Assembly: GCF_014204795.1 (NCBI RefSeq)
Contig: NZ_JACHMB010000001.1
Coordinates: 10,242,501-10,306,500 of the forward strand
Origin: Nonomuraea jabiensis
GTDB taxonomy: Bacteria > Actinomycetota > Actinomycetes > Streptosporangiales > Streptosporangiaceae
DNA length: 64,000 nucleotides
Direction of reading: 5' to 3'
Positions within the stretch are counted from its first letter, which is position 1, and every line of letters starts with the position of its first letter. Both the position numbers and the translations under genes were made by a program. Below the pieces are notes generated by a model that saw nothing but the letters and a program-made list of their open reading frames with translations, made no database searches and was not told the DNA's origin. Positions 22,599 through 30,969 of the stretch are shown piece by piece.

Positions 22599-24018
22599 CG
22601 AGGTAGGCCTCCAATCCGTGCAGGCCGCCCTCGCGGCCGTATCCGGACTCCTTGTAACCACCGAACGGCGAGGCCGGGTCGAACTTGTTGAACGTGTTGG
22701 CCCACACCACCCCCGCCCGCAACCGGTCAGCCATCCACAGGATCCGCGACCCCTTCTCGGTCCAGATGCCGGCCGACAACCCGTACGGCGTGTTGTTGGC
22801 CTTCTCCACCGCCTCGGCCGGCGTGCGGAACGTCAGCACCGACAACACCGGACCGAAGATCTCGTCCCGGGCGATCGTGTGCGACTGCGCCACCCCCGTG
22901 AAGATCGTGGGCGGGAACCAGAACCCCTGCTCGGGCAACTCGCACGCCGGCGACCAGCGCTCGGCCCCCTCCGACTCCCCGATCTGCGACAGCTCCCGGA
23001 TCTTGGCCAGCTGCTCGGCCGAGTTGATCGCGCCCACGTCGGTGTTCTTGTCCAGCGGATCCCCCACCCGCAACGTGCCCAGCCGCCGCTTCAACGCCGC
23101 CAGCAGCTCCTCCTGCACCGACTCCTGGACCAGCAGCCGCGATCCGGCGCAGCACACGTGCCCCTGGTTGAAGAAGATCCCGTTGACGATCCCCTCCACC
23201 GCCTGATCGATCGCGGCGTCGGCGAACACGATGTTGGCCGCCTTGCCGCCCAGCTCCAAGGTCAGCTTCTTGTCCGTGCCCGCCACCGCCCGCGCGATCA
23301 GACGGCCGACCTCGGTCGAGCCGGTGAAAGCCACCTTGTCCACGTCGGGGTGGCCCACCACCGCCGCGCCGGTCTCGCCCGCGCCGGTCACGATGTTCAC
23401 CACGCCGGGCGGCAGGTCGGCCTGCCGGCAGATCTCGGCGAACCACAACGCGGTCAGCGGCGTCGTCTCGGCCGGCTTGAGCACCACCGTGTTCCCGCAC
23501 GCCAGCGCCGGCGCGATCTTCCAGGCCAGCATCAGCAGCGGGAAGTTCCACGGGATGACCTGCCCCGCCACGCCGAGCGGCTTGGTGCCGAACCCCGCGT
23601 ATTCGAGCTTGTCGGCCCAGCCCGCGTAGTAGAAGAAGTGCGCCGCCACCAGCGGCACGTCCACATCGCGCGACTCGCGGATCGGCTTGCCGTTGTCGAG
23701 GGACTCCAGCACCGCCAGCTCGCGGGCCCGCTCCTGGATGATCCGCGCGATCCGGAACAGATACTTGGCCCGCTCCGCGCCCGGCAGCGCCGACCAGGCG
23801 CCGAACGCCTTGCGGGCGGCCTGCACGGCACGGTCGACGTCGTCGGAGGAGGCGGTGGCGACCTCGGCCAGTGTCTCCTCGGTCGCGGGGTTGATCGTCT
23901 TGAACGGGGTGCCGGAGCCGTCGACGAACTCGCCGTCGATGAACAGCCCGTACGACGCCTTGATGTCGACGATGTCGCGCGACTCGGGCGCGGGGGCGTA
24001 CTCGAAGATCGCCATCAT
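22591..24018 (-). CDS. NAD(P)-dependent aldehyde dehydrogenase
   Basis: This 475-aa enzyme is a complete ALDH. It shows the oxyanion-hole Asn in VIPWNFPLLMLAW, NAD contact KPAETTPLTAL, FTGSTEVGRLI, the general base in LELGGKAANIV and the nucleophile in FFNQGHVCCAGSRLL. It ends SPFGGYKESGYGREGGLHGL. Because deoC yields acetaldehyde plus glyceraldehyde-3-phosphate, acetaldehyde oxidation to acetate is the likely task. It overlaps deoC by ATGA (24018) and the short ALDH by 8 bp. Confidence 0.92.
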   Translation of the reverse strand: MMAIFEYAPAPESRDIVDIKASYGLFIDGEFVDGSGTPFKTINPATEETLAEVATASSDDVDRAVQAARKAFGAWSALPGAERAKYLFRIARIIQERARELAVLESLDNGKPIRESRDVDVPLVAAHFFYYAGWADKLEYAGFGTKPLGVAGQVIPWNFPLLMLAWKIAPALACGNTVVLKPAETTPLTALWFAEICRQADLPPGVVNIVTGAGETGAAVVGHPDVDKVAFTGSTEVGRLIARAVAGTDKKLTLELGGKAANIVFADAAIDQAVEGIVNGIFFNQGHVCCAGSRLLVQESVQEELLAALKRRLGTLRVGDPLDKNTDVGAINSAEQLAKIRELSQIGESEGAERWSPACELPEQGFWFPPTIFTGVAQSHTIARDEIFGPVLSVLTFRTPAEAVEKANNTPYGLSAGIWTEKGSRILWMADRLRAGVVWANTFNKFDPASPFGGYKESGYGREGGLHGLEAYLDV

Positions 24019-24956
24019 CAGTCCAGGGTGAAGTAGTCGGGACCGGCATAGCGGCCGGTGGCCAGCTTCTGGCGCTGCATCAGCAGATCGTTCAGCAGCG
24101 AGGAGGCGCCCAGCCGGAACCAGTCCGGCGACAGCCAGTCATCGCCGGCCGTCTCGTGCACCAGCACCAGGTTCTTGATGGCGTCCTTGGTGGTGCGGAT
24201 GCCGCCCGCGGGCTTGACACCCACCTGACGGCCGCTCGCGTCGCGGAAGTCGCGCACCGCCTCCAGCATGATCAGCGTCACCGGGAGCGTGGCGGCCGGG
24301 GCCACCTTGCCGGTGGAGGTCTTGATGAAGTCGGCGCCGGCCAGCATCGCCAGCCAGGACGCGCGCCGCACGTTGTCGTAGGTGGCCAGCTCGCCGGTCT
24401 CCAGGATCACCTTCAGGTGCGCGCCGCCGCAGGCGGCCTTGACCGCGGCGATCTCCTGCCACACCTTCAGGTAGCGGCCGGACAGGAACGCGCCCCGGTC
24501 GATCACCATGTCGATCTCGTCGGCGCCCGCCGCCACCGCCAGCGCGGTGTCGCTCACCTTGACCTCCAGCGAGGAACGGCCGCTGGGGAAGGCGGTGGCG
24601 ACCGAGGCCACCTTGACCCCGGTCCCGGCCAGCGCCCGGACCGCGACCTCGACGAGGTCGGGGTAGACGCACACGGCCGCCACCCGGGGAGCGTCGCCGC
24701 CGGGGTGGACGGCCTTGGCGCACATCGCCCGCACCTTGCCGGCGGTGTCGGCTCCTTCGAGGGTGGTCAGGTCGACCATGGAGATGGCCAGGTCGATGGC
24801 CTGTGCCTTGGCGGTGGTCTTGATCGAACGGGTGCCGAGCATCGCCGCCCGCTGGTCCGCGCCGACCCGGTCAACCCCGGGCAGGCCGTGCAGGAAAGCT
24901 CGCAACGCCGCCTCCGAAGAGGCCACGTCCGCGAGGGAAGTGGTCGCAACGCTCAT
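24018..24956 (-). CDS. deoC: deoxyribose-phosphate aldolase
   Basis: This 312-aa class I aldolase splits 2-deoxyribose-5-phosphate into acetaldehyde and glyceraldehyde-3-phosphate. The Schiff-base region is ADFIKTSTGKVAPAATLPVT, and the second lysine is in VGVKPAGGIRT. EIDMVIDRGAFLSGRY is also characteristic. It has an extra N-terminal segment compared with the E. coli enzyme, as in many actinobacteria. ATGA overlap with lacI upstream and with the ALDH downstream shows one transcript. Confidence 0.95.
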   Translation of the reverse strand: MSVATTSLADVASSEAALRAFLHGLPGVDRVGADQRAAMLGTRSIKTTAKAQAIDLAISMVDLTTLEGADTAGKVRAMCAKAVHPGGDAPRVAAVCVYPDLVEVAVRALAGTGVKVASVATAFPSGRSSLEVKVSDTALAVAAGADEIDMVIDRGAFLSGRYLKVWQEIAAVKAACGGAHLKVILETGELATYDNVRRASWLAMLAGADFIKTSTGKVAPAATLPVTLIMLEAVRDFRDASGRQVGVKPAGGIRTTKDAIKNLVLVHETAGDDWLSPDWFRLGASSLLNDLLMQRQKLATGRYAGPDYFTLD

Positions 24957-25993
24957 CGCGATCGGGTCTTTCTCGTGCGTGAGGGGGCCGGCCAGCCGCC
25001 CGGCGGGGCGGTGGAGGCGCGTTCGATCAGCTTGGTGTCCAGGACGATGCGGCTGGCGCTGCCACCGGTCTCATTGGGGTCGAGGCGGCGCAGCAGCAGG
25101 CGCATGGCGAGCACGCCCTGCTCGACCATCGGCCGGTCGACGACGGTCAGGGGCGGCTTGAGCAGCGGACCGGTGTCCAGATCGTCGAAGCCGATCAGGC
25201 TGACCTGGCCGGGGATGTCGATCCGCATGTCGTGCAGCGCCTTGAGCACGCCCAGCGTCATGAGGTTGTTGGCGGCGAAGATGGCGGTGGGCGGCTCGGG
25301 CAGCGACAGCAGGGACAGCGTGAGCTGGTAGCCGCTGTGCTCCTTGAAGTCGCCGACCAGGTCGTACTCGGGCGGCACCTCGATGCCCGCCTTGGCGAGC
25401 GTCCCGACGAAGCCCTCGCGCCGCAGCCGCCCGGGGGTGGTGTCGAGGGTGCCGCTGATCGCGGCCACCTTGGTGTGCCCGAGGGCCAGCAGGTGCTCGG
25501 CCGCCTGCCTGCCGCCGCCGTCGTTGTCGACCAGCACGGCGTCGAACCGCTCGCCGCCCGCCAGATCGCGGTCCACGAACACCAGGGGCACGTCGGCGTC
25601 GCGCACGTGCAGCGGCGTCTGGTCCTGCTCGGTGGCGGGGGCGAGGATGATGCCGTCGACCCTGCGCACCAGGTCGGCCAGCACGTCGTCCTCCTGCTCG
25701 CTGCTCTCGTCACTGTTGGCGAGCAGGATGCGGTAGGGCTCCGTACGCGTGACGGACTCCATGCCCTTGACCACCGCGGCGAAGTACGGGTTGGTGATGT
25801 CCGGGACGACGACACCGATCGTGTTGGTCCGCCCGGACTTCAGCGACTGCGCCGCGGCACTCGGCCAGTAGCCCAGCTCGTCGATGGCGGCCTGGATCGC
25901 CTCGTACGAGCGCACCCGCTGGCCCCGCAGGAAACGCGAGACCGTGGCGGGAGAGACCCCCGCGCGAGCTGCTACGTCATGGATGGTGACCAA
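24953..25993 (-). CDS. LacI-family repressor of the deoxyribose/ribose operon
   Basis: The protein has 346 aa from a TTG start at 25993 supported by GGAG 6-8 bp upstream. The N-terminal HTH is TIHDVAARAGVSPATVSRFL. The ligand domain includes TIGVVVPDITNPYFAAVVKG, AIFAANNLMTLGVL and VSLIGFDDLDTG. It is the first gene of a nine-gene operon, so it is autoregulated if the palindromes at 26005-26022 and 26134-26151 are its targets. The inducer is probably a pentose or its phosphate. Confidence 0.9.
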   Translation of the reverse strand: MVTIHDVAARAGVSPATVSRFLRGQRVRSYEAIQAAIDELGYWPSAAAQSLKSGRTNTIGVVVPDITNPYFAAVVKGMESVTRTEPYRILLANSDESSEQEDDVLADLVRRVDGIILAPATEQDQTPLHVRDADVPLVFVDRDLAGGERFDAVLVDNDGGGRQAAEHLLALGHTKVAAISGTLDTTPGRLRREGFVGTLAKAGIEVPPEYDLVGDFKEHSGYQLTLSLLSLPEPPTAIFAANNLMTLGVLKALHDMRIDIPGQVSLIGFDDLDTGPLLKPPLTVVDRPMVEQGVLAMRLLLRRLDPNETGGSASRIVLDTKLIERASTAPPGGWPAPSRTRKTRSR

Positions 25994-26004
25994 GTGAGCT
26001 CCAA

Positions 26005-26151
26005 ACTGAAATCGATGTCAGTGATGATGGCAGGATCCGGCCACGGAGTGTCAATGCCATGTTTCCAAGTCGTTACTTACTCGGACATTTGCCCAACTCA
26101 GGGGCCTAGCCCGCTCAGTCGCCACCTAGCCTGACTGAAACCGTTGTCAGT
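26005..26151. promoter_or_regulatory. two LacI operators upstream of lacI-deoC operon
   Basis: ACTGAAATCGATGTCAGT (26005-26022) and ACTGAAACCGTTGTCAGT (26134-26151) share the CG-centred pattern ACTGA-N-A-N-CG-N-T-N-TCAGT typical of LacI-family sites. Each is an 18-bp imperfect palindrome. Their centres are 129 bp apart, so looping across the promoter is possible. The first lies 12 bp upstream of the TTG start. Confidence 0.7.
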
Positions 26152-26303
26152 AGAAGGGGCTCGAAGGAAACATCGGATGTAGTGGCGCTCATCAGCGCGG
26201 CAGCAAATCCGCCGGGATCCCCGTCCGATACGCCCGATCTATCCGACCTCAGTGGCCACATACTGGGCCAGGACAGGGGGAGGCGGGCCGGAGTCGCGAC
26301 TGA

Positions 26304-26384
26304 TTCGCAACTCAGGAAACCCTTGACCACATCCGATGTTTCGCCTACGTTACCCGCAAGTCGAGAGTTGCGAAATTTTTCGCA
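26304..26384 (+). promoter_or_regulatory. promoter of the fucosidase operon with flanking inverted repeats
   Basis: TTGACC (26323-26328) and TACGTT (26346-26351) are 17 bp apart. TTCGCAACTC (26304-26313) lies upstream and its exact inverse GAGTTGCGAA (26365-26374) downstream. The latter is part of the near-perfect palindrome TGCGAAATTTTTCGCA at 26369-26384. A second possible promoter is TTGCGA (26368-26373) with TAACTA (26391-26396). A repressor bound to both repeats would clamp the promoter. Confidence 0.5.
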
Positions 26385-26414
26385 CAGGGCTAACTACGAC
26401 AGAGGGTGTCACGG

Positions 26415-27671
26415 ATGTCCGATTCCCGTATCGACGAATTCCGGCAGCGCAGGTTCGGCCTGTTCATCCATTGGGGGCTCTACGCCCTGGCCGCCCGCCA
26501 CGAGTGGGTCAAGCAGCGCGAACACATGTCCGACGAGCAGTACCAGCGGTACTTCGAGCGCTTCGACCCCGACCTGTACGACCCCGACGCGTGGGCGGAG
26601 GCCGCGCAGCGCGCGGGGATGCGCTACACCGTGCTGACCTCCAAGCACCACGACGGTTTCTGCCTGTGGGATTCGGCCCTGACCGACTACTGCGTGAGCG
26701 GGACGCCGTACGGCAAGGATCTGATCGGTCCGTTCGTCGAGGCGTTCCGGAGCAGGGGCCTCGGGGTCGGCTTCTACTACTCGCTGCTGGACTGGCACCA
26801 CCCGGACTTCCCGATCGACGGGCTGCACCCGGCGTACGTCGAGGGCGGCACGTTCCCCGAACGCGATGTCACGAAATATGCGGATTACCTGCATGGGCAG
26901 GTCGAGGAGCTGCTCACCCGCTACGGCCCCCTCGACACGCTGTGGTTCGACTTCTCCTACGCCGGCCGGGTCAGGCAGGGCAAGCCGGTCTACGGCGGCA
27001 AGGGCAAGGCCGAGTGGCGCTCGGAGGAGCTGGTGGACAAGATCCGCCGCATCCAGCCGGACATCCTGATCAACAACCGGCTGGAGCTGCCGGGCGACTT
27101 CACCACGCCGGAGCAGTTCCAGCCCCCGGCCCCACTGTCGACGGTCTGGGAGGCCTGCCAGACGCTGAACGGGAGCTGGGGCTACGACCGGGACAACAAG
27201 GCGTGGAAGTCGCCCGGCCTGCTCATCCGCATGCTGATCGACTCGGTCTCCAAGGACGGCAACCTGCTGCTCAACGTGGGGCCCAACGGCCGGGGCGAGT
27301 TCGAGCCCAAGGCGCTCGAGACGCTGCGGGAGATCGGCGACTGGATGCGGCTGCACAGCCAGTCGATCCACGGCGCGGGGGCGAGCGAGTTCCAGGCGCC
27401 CGAGCACTGCCGCTACACCCAGCGCGGCGACCGGCTCTACGTGCACCTCTTCTCCTGGCCGTACCGGCACCTGCACCTGCCGGGGCTGGCGGGCAAGGTC
27501 CGCTACGCCCAGTTGCTCAACGACCGGTCGGAGATCCGCATGTGGGCGCCCGACCCCAAGGTCGACAACGGGAACGTCAACTTCTTCACGATCCCCGAGG
27601 GCACCCTCACCCTCGAGCTTCCCGTGGAGCCGCCGGACGTGGCCGTCCCGGTGATCGAGCTCTTCCTCTGA
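26415..27671 (+). CDS. alpha-L-fucosidase, GH29
   Basis: This 418-aa retaining glycosidase removes terminal L-fucose from glycans. The barrel shows RRFGLFIHWGLYALAARHEW, the YTVLTSKHHDGFCLWDSALT motif unique to GH29, and the nucleophile Asp in DTLWFDFSYAG. DGNLLLNVGPNGRGEF is also diagnostic. There is no signal peptide, so it acts inside the cell on fucosylated oligosaccharides brought in by the importer encoded directly downstream. The ATG at 26415 follows AGAGGG; a GTG at 26406 is an alternative. Confidence 0.93.
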   Translation: MSDSRIDEFRQRRFGLFIHWGLYALAARHEWVKQREHMSDEQYQRYFERFDPDLYDPDAWAEAAQRAGMRYTVLTSKHHDGFCLWDSALTDYCVSGTPYGKDLIGPFVEAFRSRGLGVGFYYSLLDWHHPDFPIDGLHPAYVEGGTFPERDVTKYADYLHGQVEELLTRYGPLDTLWFDFSYAGRVRQGKPVYGGKGKAEWRSEELVDKIRRIQPDILINNRLELPGDFTTPEQFQPPAPLSTVWEACQTLNGSWGYDRDNKAWKSPGLLIRMLIDSVSKDGNLLLNVGPNGRGEFEPKALETLREIGDWMRLHSQSIHGAGASEFQAPEHCRYTQRGDRLYVHLFSWPYRHLHLPGLAGKVRYAQLLNDRSEIRMWAPDPKVDNGNVNFFTIPEGTLTLELPVEPPDVAVPVIELFL

Positions 27672-27695
27672 AAAGGCTGAAAGGCGATACCCCCC

Positions 27696-29171
27696 ATGGA
27701 CAACCCCCTGCGCGGCCTGAACACCACGGGCCTGAACCGGCGCCAGGTTCTCAGCCTCGCCGCCATGGCGGCGGCGGCCGTACCCCTCACCGCCTGCGGG
27801 AGCGGCGAGCGCACCCGCCAGGCCGGCCCGGCCTCCTCGACCGCCTCGGCGTCCGGCGGCTCCGCGGTGATCAACCCGGACCGGCCGGAGAGCGCGCTGT
27901 TCCCCTACGCCGAGGCGGAGAAGCTCTTCGACTCGCTGCCCTGGCCCACGACCAACGTGCCGGAGCCCACGTCCAAGGTCACCGTCACCGTCGCGATCAT
28001 CCCGGGCCAGCGGCACGAGGTGCGGCACGCGCAGTTCGCCAAGTTCATCAAGAAGCGGCATCCGAACATCGACATCAAGGTGGAGGTCACGCCGTTCGAC
28101 GACTTCCGCACCAAGTACCTGACGGGCGCCGCCAGCGGCGTGCTGCCCGACATCATGTACTCGCAGTTCCAGTGGGGGCAGAGCTTCATCAAGAACAACC
28201 TGTACCTGCCGCTGGACGACTACATCGCGGCCACGCCCGAGTTCAACCGCGCCGACTTCTCCAAGGCGGCGCTCAGCTACTGGGAGCGTGACGGCAAGCT
28301 CTACGCGCTGGGCACCGACTCGGCGCCCAAGCTGCTCTTCTACAACAAGGAGATCTTCGAGAAGGCGGGTGCCAAGGTGCCCGACGCCTCCTGGACCTGG
28401 GACAAGCTCATGGAGGCCGCGCGCGGGCTGGTCTCGGGCACGGGCGCGCAGAAGGTCTTCGGGTTCACGCCGGTGCCCAAGCCCACCAGCGACCTCACCG
28501 CCACGTTCCTGCTCGCGCACGGCGGCCGCTACCTGACGGCCGACGAGACCAAGTGCGTGATCCAGGAGCCGGCCAGCCGTGACATCCTCAAGCGCTGGAT
28601 CGACCTGCTGATCAAGGACAAGGCGATGCCCGACCTGGCCGAGACGCAGGCGACGGCGAAGGTGGAGCCGTTCACGCTGGGCCGGGGCGCCCTGTACGTC
28701 GGCGGCGCGTGGAACATCGTCACCCTGCTCACCCTGCCCGCCGAGCAGCAGTTCGACTGGAGCCTGACGCACGTGCCCAGCGGTCCCGAGGGCCGCTTCA
28801 CCCCGGTCCTGGGCAGCGCCTTCGGCATCACCAGCAAGACGCGCAACCCCGAGGCGGCGTGGATCGTGCTCAACTCCCTGCGCTCCTACGCCGGGCACCG
28901 CTTCTTCCTCGACACCCCGCCGTCGCGGCTGTCGGCCTTCGAGGAGAACCTCCAGGACCTCAAGCTCGACAAGGAGGTGATCGACACCACCAAGGACTCG
29001 CTGCACAAGTACGGCACCAGCGACGGCGTGCTGAGGCTGCCCGCGACGCCCAAGCTCGAAGACCTCACCAAGCCGATCTGGGAACGCGTCATGTCGGGGT
29101 CGCTGTCGGTGGACGACGGGCTCAAGCAGGTCACCGAGCGGGTCACACCGATGCTCGCGGAGAACGTCTGA
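27696..29171 (+). CDS. oligosaccharide ABC transporter substrate-binding lipoprotein
   Basis: This 491-aa solute-binding protein of the MalE/MsmE class has a Tat-like NRRQVLSLAAMAAAAVPLTA signal and lipobox LTAC near residue 34. The body shows VTVTVAIIPGQRHEV, GVLPDIMYSQFQWG, KLLFYNKEIFEKAGAKVPD and a C-terminal helical domain. It is 24 bp after the fucosidase and 2 bp before the first permease gene. Fucosylated glycans are the inferred ligand, from the linked GH29 enzyme only. Confidence 0.9.
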   Translation: MDNPLRGLNTTGLNRRQVLSLAAMAAAAVPLTACGSGERTRQAGPASSTASASGGSAVINPDRPESALFPYAEAEKLFDSLPWPTTNVPEPTSKVTVTVAIIPGQRHEVRHAQFAKFIKKRHPNIDIKVEVTPFDDFRTKYLTGAASGVLPDIMYSQFQWGQSFIKNNLYLPLDDYIAATPEFNRADFSKAALSYWERDGKLYALGTDSAPKLLFYNKEIFEKAGAKVPDASWTWDKLMEAARGLVSGTGAQKVFGFTPVPKPTSDLTATFLLAHGGRYLTADETKCVIQEPASRDILKRWIDLLIKDKAMPDLAETQATAKVEPFTLGRGALYVGGAWNIVTLLTLPAEQQFDWSLTHVPSGPEGRFTPVLGSAFGITSKTRNPEAAWIVLNSLRSYAGHRFFLDTPPSRLSAFEENLQDLKLDKEVIDTTKDSLHKYGTSDGVLRLPATPKLEDLTKPIWERVMSGSLSVDDGLKQVTERVTPMLAENV

Positions 29172-29173
29172 CC

Positions 29174-30061
29174 ATGGCCACCTCCCCCCTCCTGCGGCGC
29201 GAGGCCCGCCGGTTCCACCTGTTCGCCCTGCCGTGGAGCATCGGCTTCGTCTTCTTCACCGGCGGGCCCATCGTCGTGTCGCTGGTGCTCAGCTTCACCC
29301 GCTACGAGCTGCTGTCGTCCCCGCAGTGGGTGGGCCTGGACAACTACGCCCAGCTGCTGCGCGACCCCGACTTCTGGATGGCGACGCGGAACACCGTGTA
29401 CTTCGGCGCCGCCTCCGCCGCGGCCGGTGTCGTCTACAGCCTCGCCGCGGCGCTGCTGCTCAACATCAAGGTACGCGGGCAGGCGGTCTTCCGGACGATC
29501 ATCTACATGCCGTCGGTGATCTCCGGCATCGCCACCGCCCTCCTCTGGATCCACGTGCTGCATCCCGACTACGGCCTGGTCAACTACCTGATCGGCCTCG
29601 TGGGCATCCAGGGGCCCGGGTGGTTGACCGACGCGAGCTGGGCGATCCCCGGCCTGGTCATCATGACGACCTGGACCACCGGAAACGCGATGATCATCTT
29701 CCTGGCCGGGCTGCAGGGCGTGCCCGCCTCGCTGTACGAGGCCGCGCACATCGACGGCGCCGGCTGGTGGAGCAGGTTCAGGCACGTGACGGTCCCGATG
29801 ATGTCGCCGGTCATCTTCTTCAACCTGGTCGTGGGCTTCATCGGCAGCCTGCAGGCGTACCAGCTCATCCTGTTCATGACCGACGGGGGGCCGGCCAACT
29901 CCACCCTGGTCCTGGGTCTGTACGTCTACCGCTACGCCTTCAAGTACTTCGAGATGGGCTACGCCTCGACGATCGCCTGGGCGCTGTTCTTCCTCGTCAT
30001 CGTGTTCACCGTGATCCAGTTCGGGCTCGCGCGCCGCTGGGTCCACTACGAGGTCAAGTAG
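29174..30061 (+). CDS. sugar ABC transporter permease 1 (MalF/MsmF type)
   Basis: This 295-aa CUT1 permease has six predicted membrane helices. The EAA loop reads SLYEAAHIDGAGWWSRFRHV followed by TVPMMSPVIFF. It begins 2 bp after the binding-protein stop and is followed after 8 bp by the second permease. The ATPase for CUT1 systems is usually the shared MsiK/MsmK protein encoded elsewhere in actinobacteria, and none is present here. Confidence 0.92.
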   Translation: MATSPLLRREARRFHLFALPWSIGFVFFTGGPIVVSLVLSFTRYELLSSPQWVGLDNYAQLLRDPDFWMATRNTVYFGAASAAAGVVYSLAAALLLNIKVRGQAVFRTIIYMPSVISGIATALLWIHVLHPDYGLVNYLIGLVGIQGPGWLTDASWAIPGLVIMTTWTTGNAMIIFLAGLQGVPASLYEAAHIDGAGWWSRFRHVTVPMMSPVIFFNLVVGFIGSLQAYQLILFMTDGGPANSTLVLGLYVYRYAFKYFEMGYASTIAWALFFLVIVFTVIQFGLARRWVHYEVK

Positions 30062-30069
30062 GTCACGAG

Positions 30070-30969
30070 ATGGCAATCAAGGTCCTGCCCGCACAGGCCC
30101 GCCCGGTGGAGAAGCGGCCCGTGGCCCCGGCCCAGGCCGAGCGGATCCGCCGGGTCCAGCGGCTGACGGCCTACGCGCTCCTCGTCCTGGCCTCGGCGGC
30201 CAGCCTGCTCCCGCTGCTGTGGATGCTGACCACCGCGCTCAAGCCGGCCGGAGCCGTGCTGGAGTTTCCGCCGAGGTTCCTGCCCGACGTCTTCACCTGG
30301 TCGAACTTCCCCGACGCGTGGACGGCCCTGCCCTTCAACACCTTCCTGGTCAACAGCGTGGTGGTGACCACGCTGTCGATCGTGGGCAACCTGATCTCCT
30401 GCATCCTGCCCGCCTACGCCTTCGCGCGGCTGCGCTCGCGGATGCGCGGCATGGCCTTCGCGCTGATGCTGGGCACGATGATGATCCCGGCGCAGGTGGT
30501 CATCGTGCCGAGGTTCCTGCTGTTCTCCAAGCTGGATCTGGTGGACACCTTCTGGCCGCTGTTCCTGCCCAACTTCTTCGGCACGGCGCTGTACATCTTC
30601 CTGCTCAGGCAGTTCTTCACCACGATCCCGCAGGAGCTGGTGGAGGCGGCGCGCATCGACGGCGCGGGGGAACTGCGGATCCTCTGGCGGATCATGATCC
30701 CGCTGTCGAAGCCGGCGATCGCGACCGTGACGCTGCTGTCGTTCGTCGGGGCCTGGGGCGAGTACATCGATCCGCTCATCTACCTGCGCTCGACGGAGAA
30801 CTACACGATCCCGCTCGGCATCTCGCTGTTCCGCGGCCAGTACGCAGACGACTACAACCTCATGATGGCGGTGTCCATACTCGCGCTGGTCCCGGTCATC
30901 GTGGTGTTTCTGGCGGCGCAGAAGTACTTCATCAGGGGCATCATGCTCACCGGCATGGCGGGGAGGTAG
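30070..30969 (+). CDS. sugar ABC transporter permease 2 (MalG/MsmG type)
   Basis: This 299-aa CUT1 permease has the EAA motif ELVEAARIDGAGELRILWRI. A helix-rich core follows an N-terminal cytoplasmic tail. It completes the fucosidase-importer operon. Its last 23 bp overlap, tail to tail, the 3' end of rodA on the other strand, leaving no room for a terminator between the convergent operons. Confidence 0.92.
   Translation: MAIKVLPAQARPVEKRPVAPAQAERIRRVQRLTAYALLVLASAASLLPLLWMLTTALKPAGAVLEFPPRFLPDVFTWSNFPDAWTALPFNTFLVNSVVVTTLSIVGNLISCILPAYAFARLRSRMRGMAFALMLGTMMIPAQVVIVPRFLLFSKLDLVDTFWPLFLPNFFGTALYIFLLRQFFTTIPQELVEAARIDGAGELRILWRIMIPLSKPAIATVTLLSFVGAWGEYIDPLIYLRSTENYTIPLGISLFRGQYADDYNLMMAVSILALVPVIVVFLAAQKYFIRGIMLTGMAGR

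Noticed and set aside
26409..29006. 865-aa open frame on the minus strand across the fucosidase and binding-protein genes
   Set aside because: It is antisense to two genes with clear domains, has no recognisable motif, and its composition (Asp/Glu/Arg/His/Val) is the usual shadow of high-GC coding DNA.
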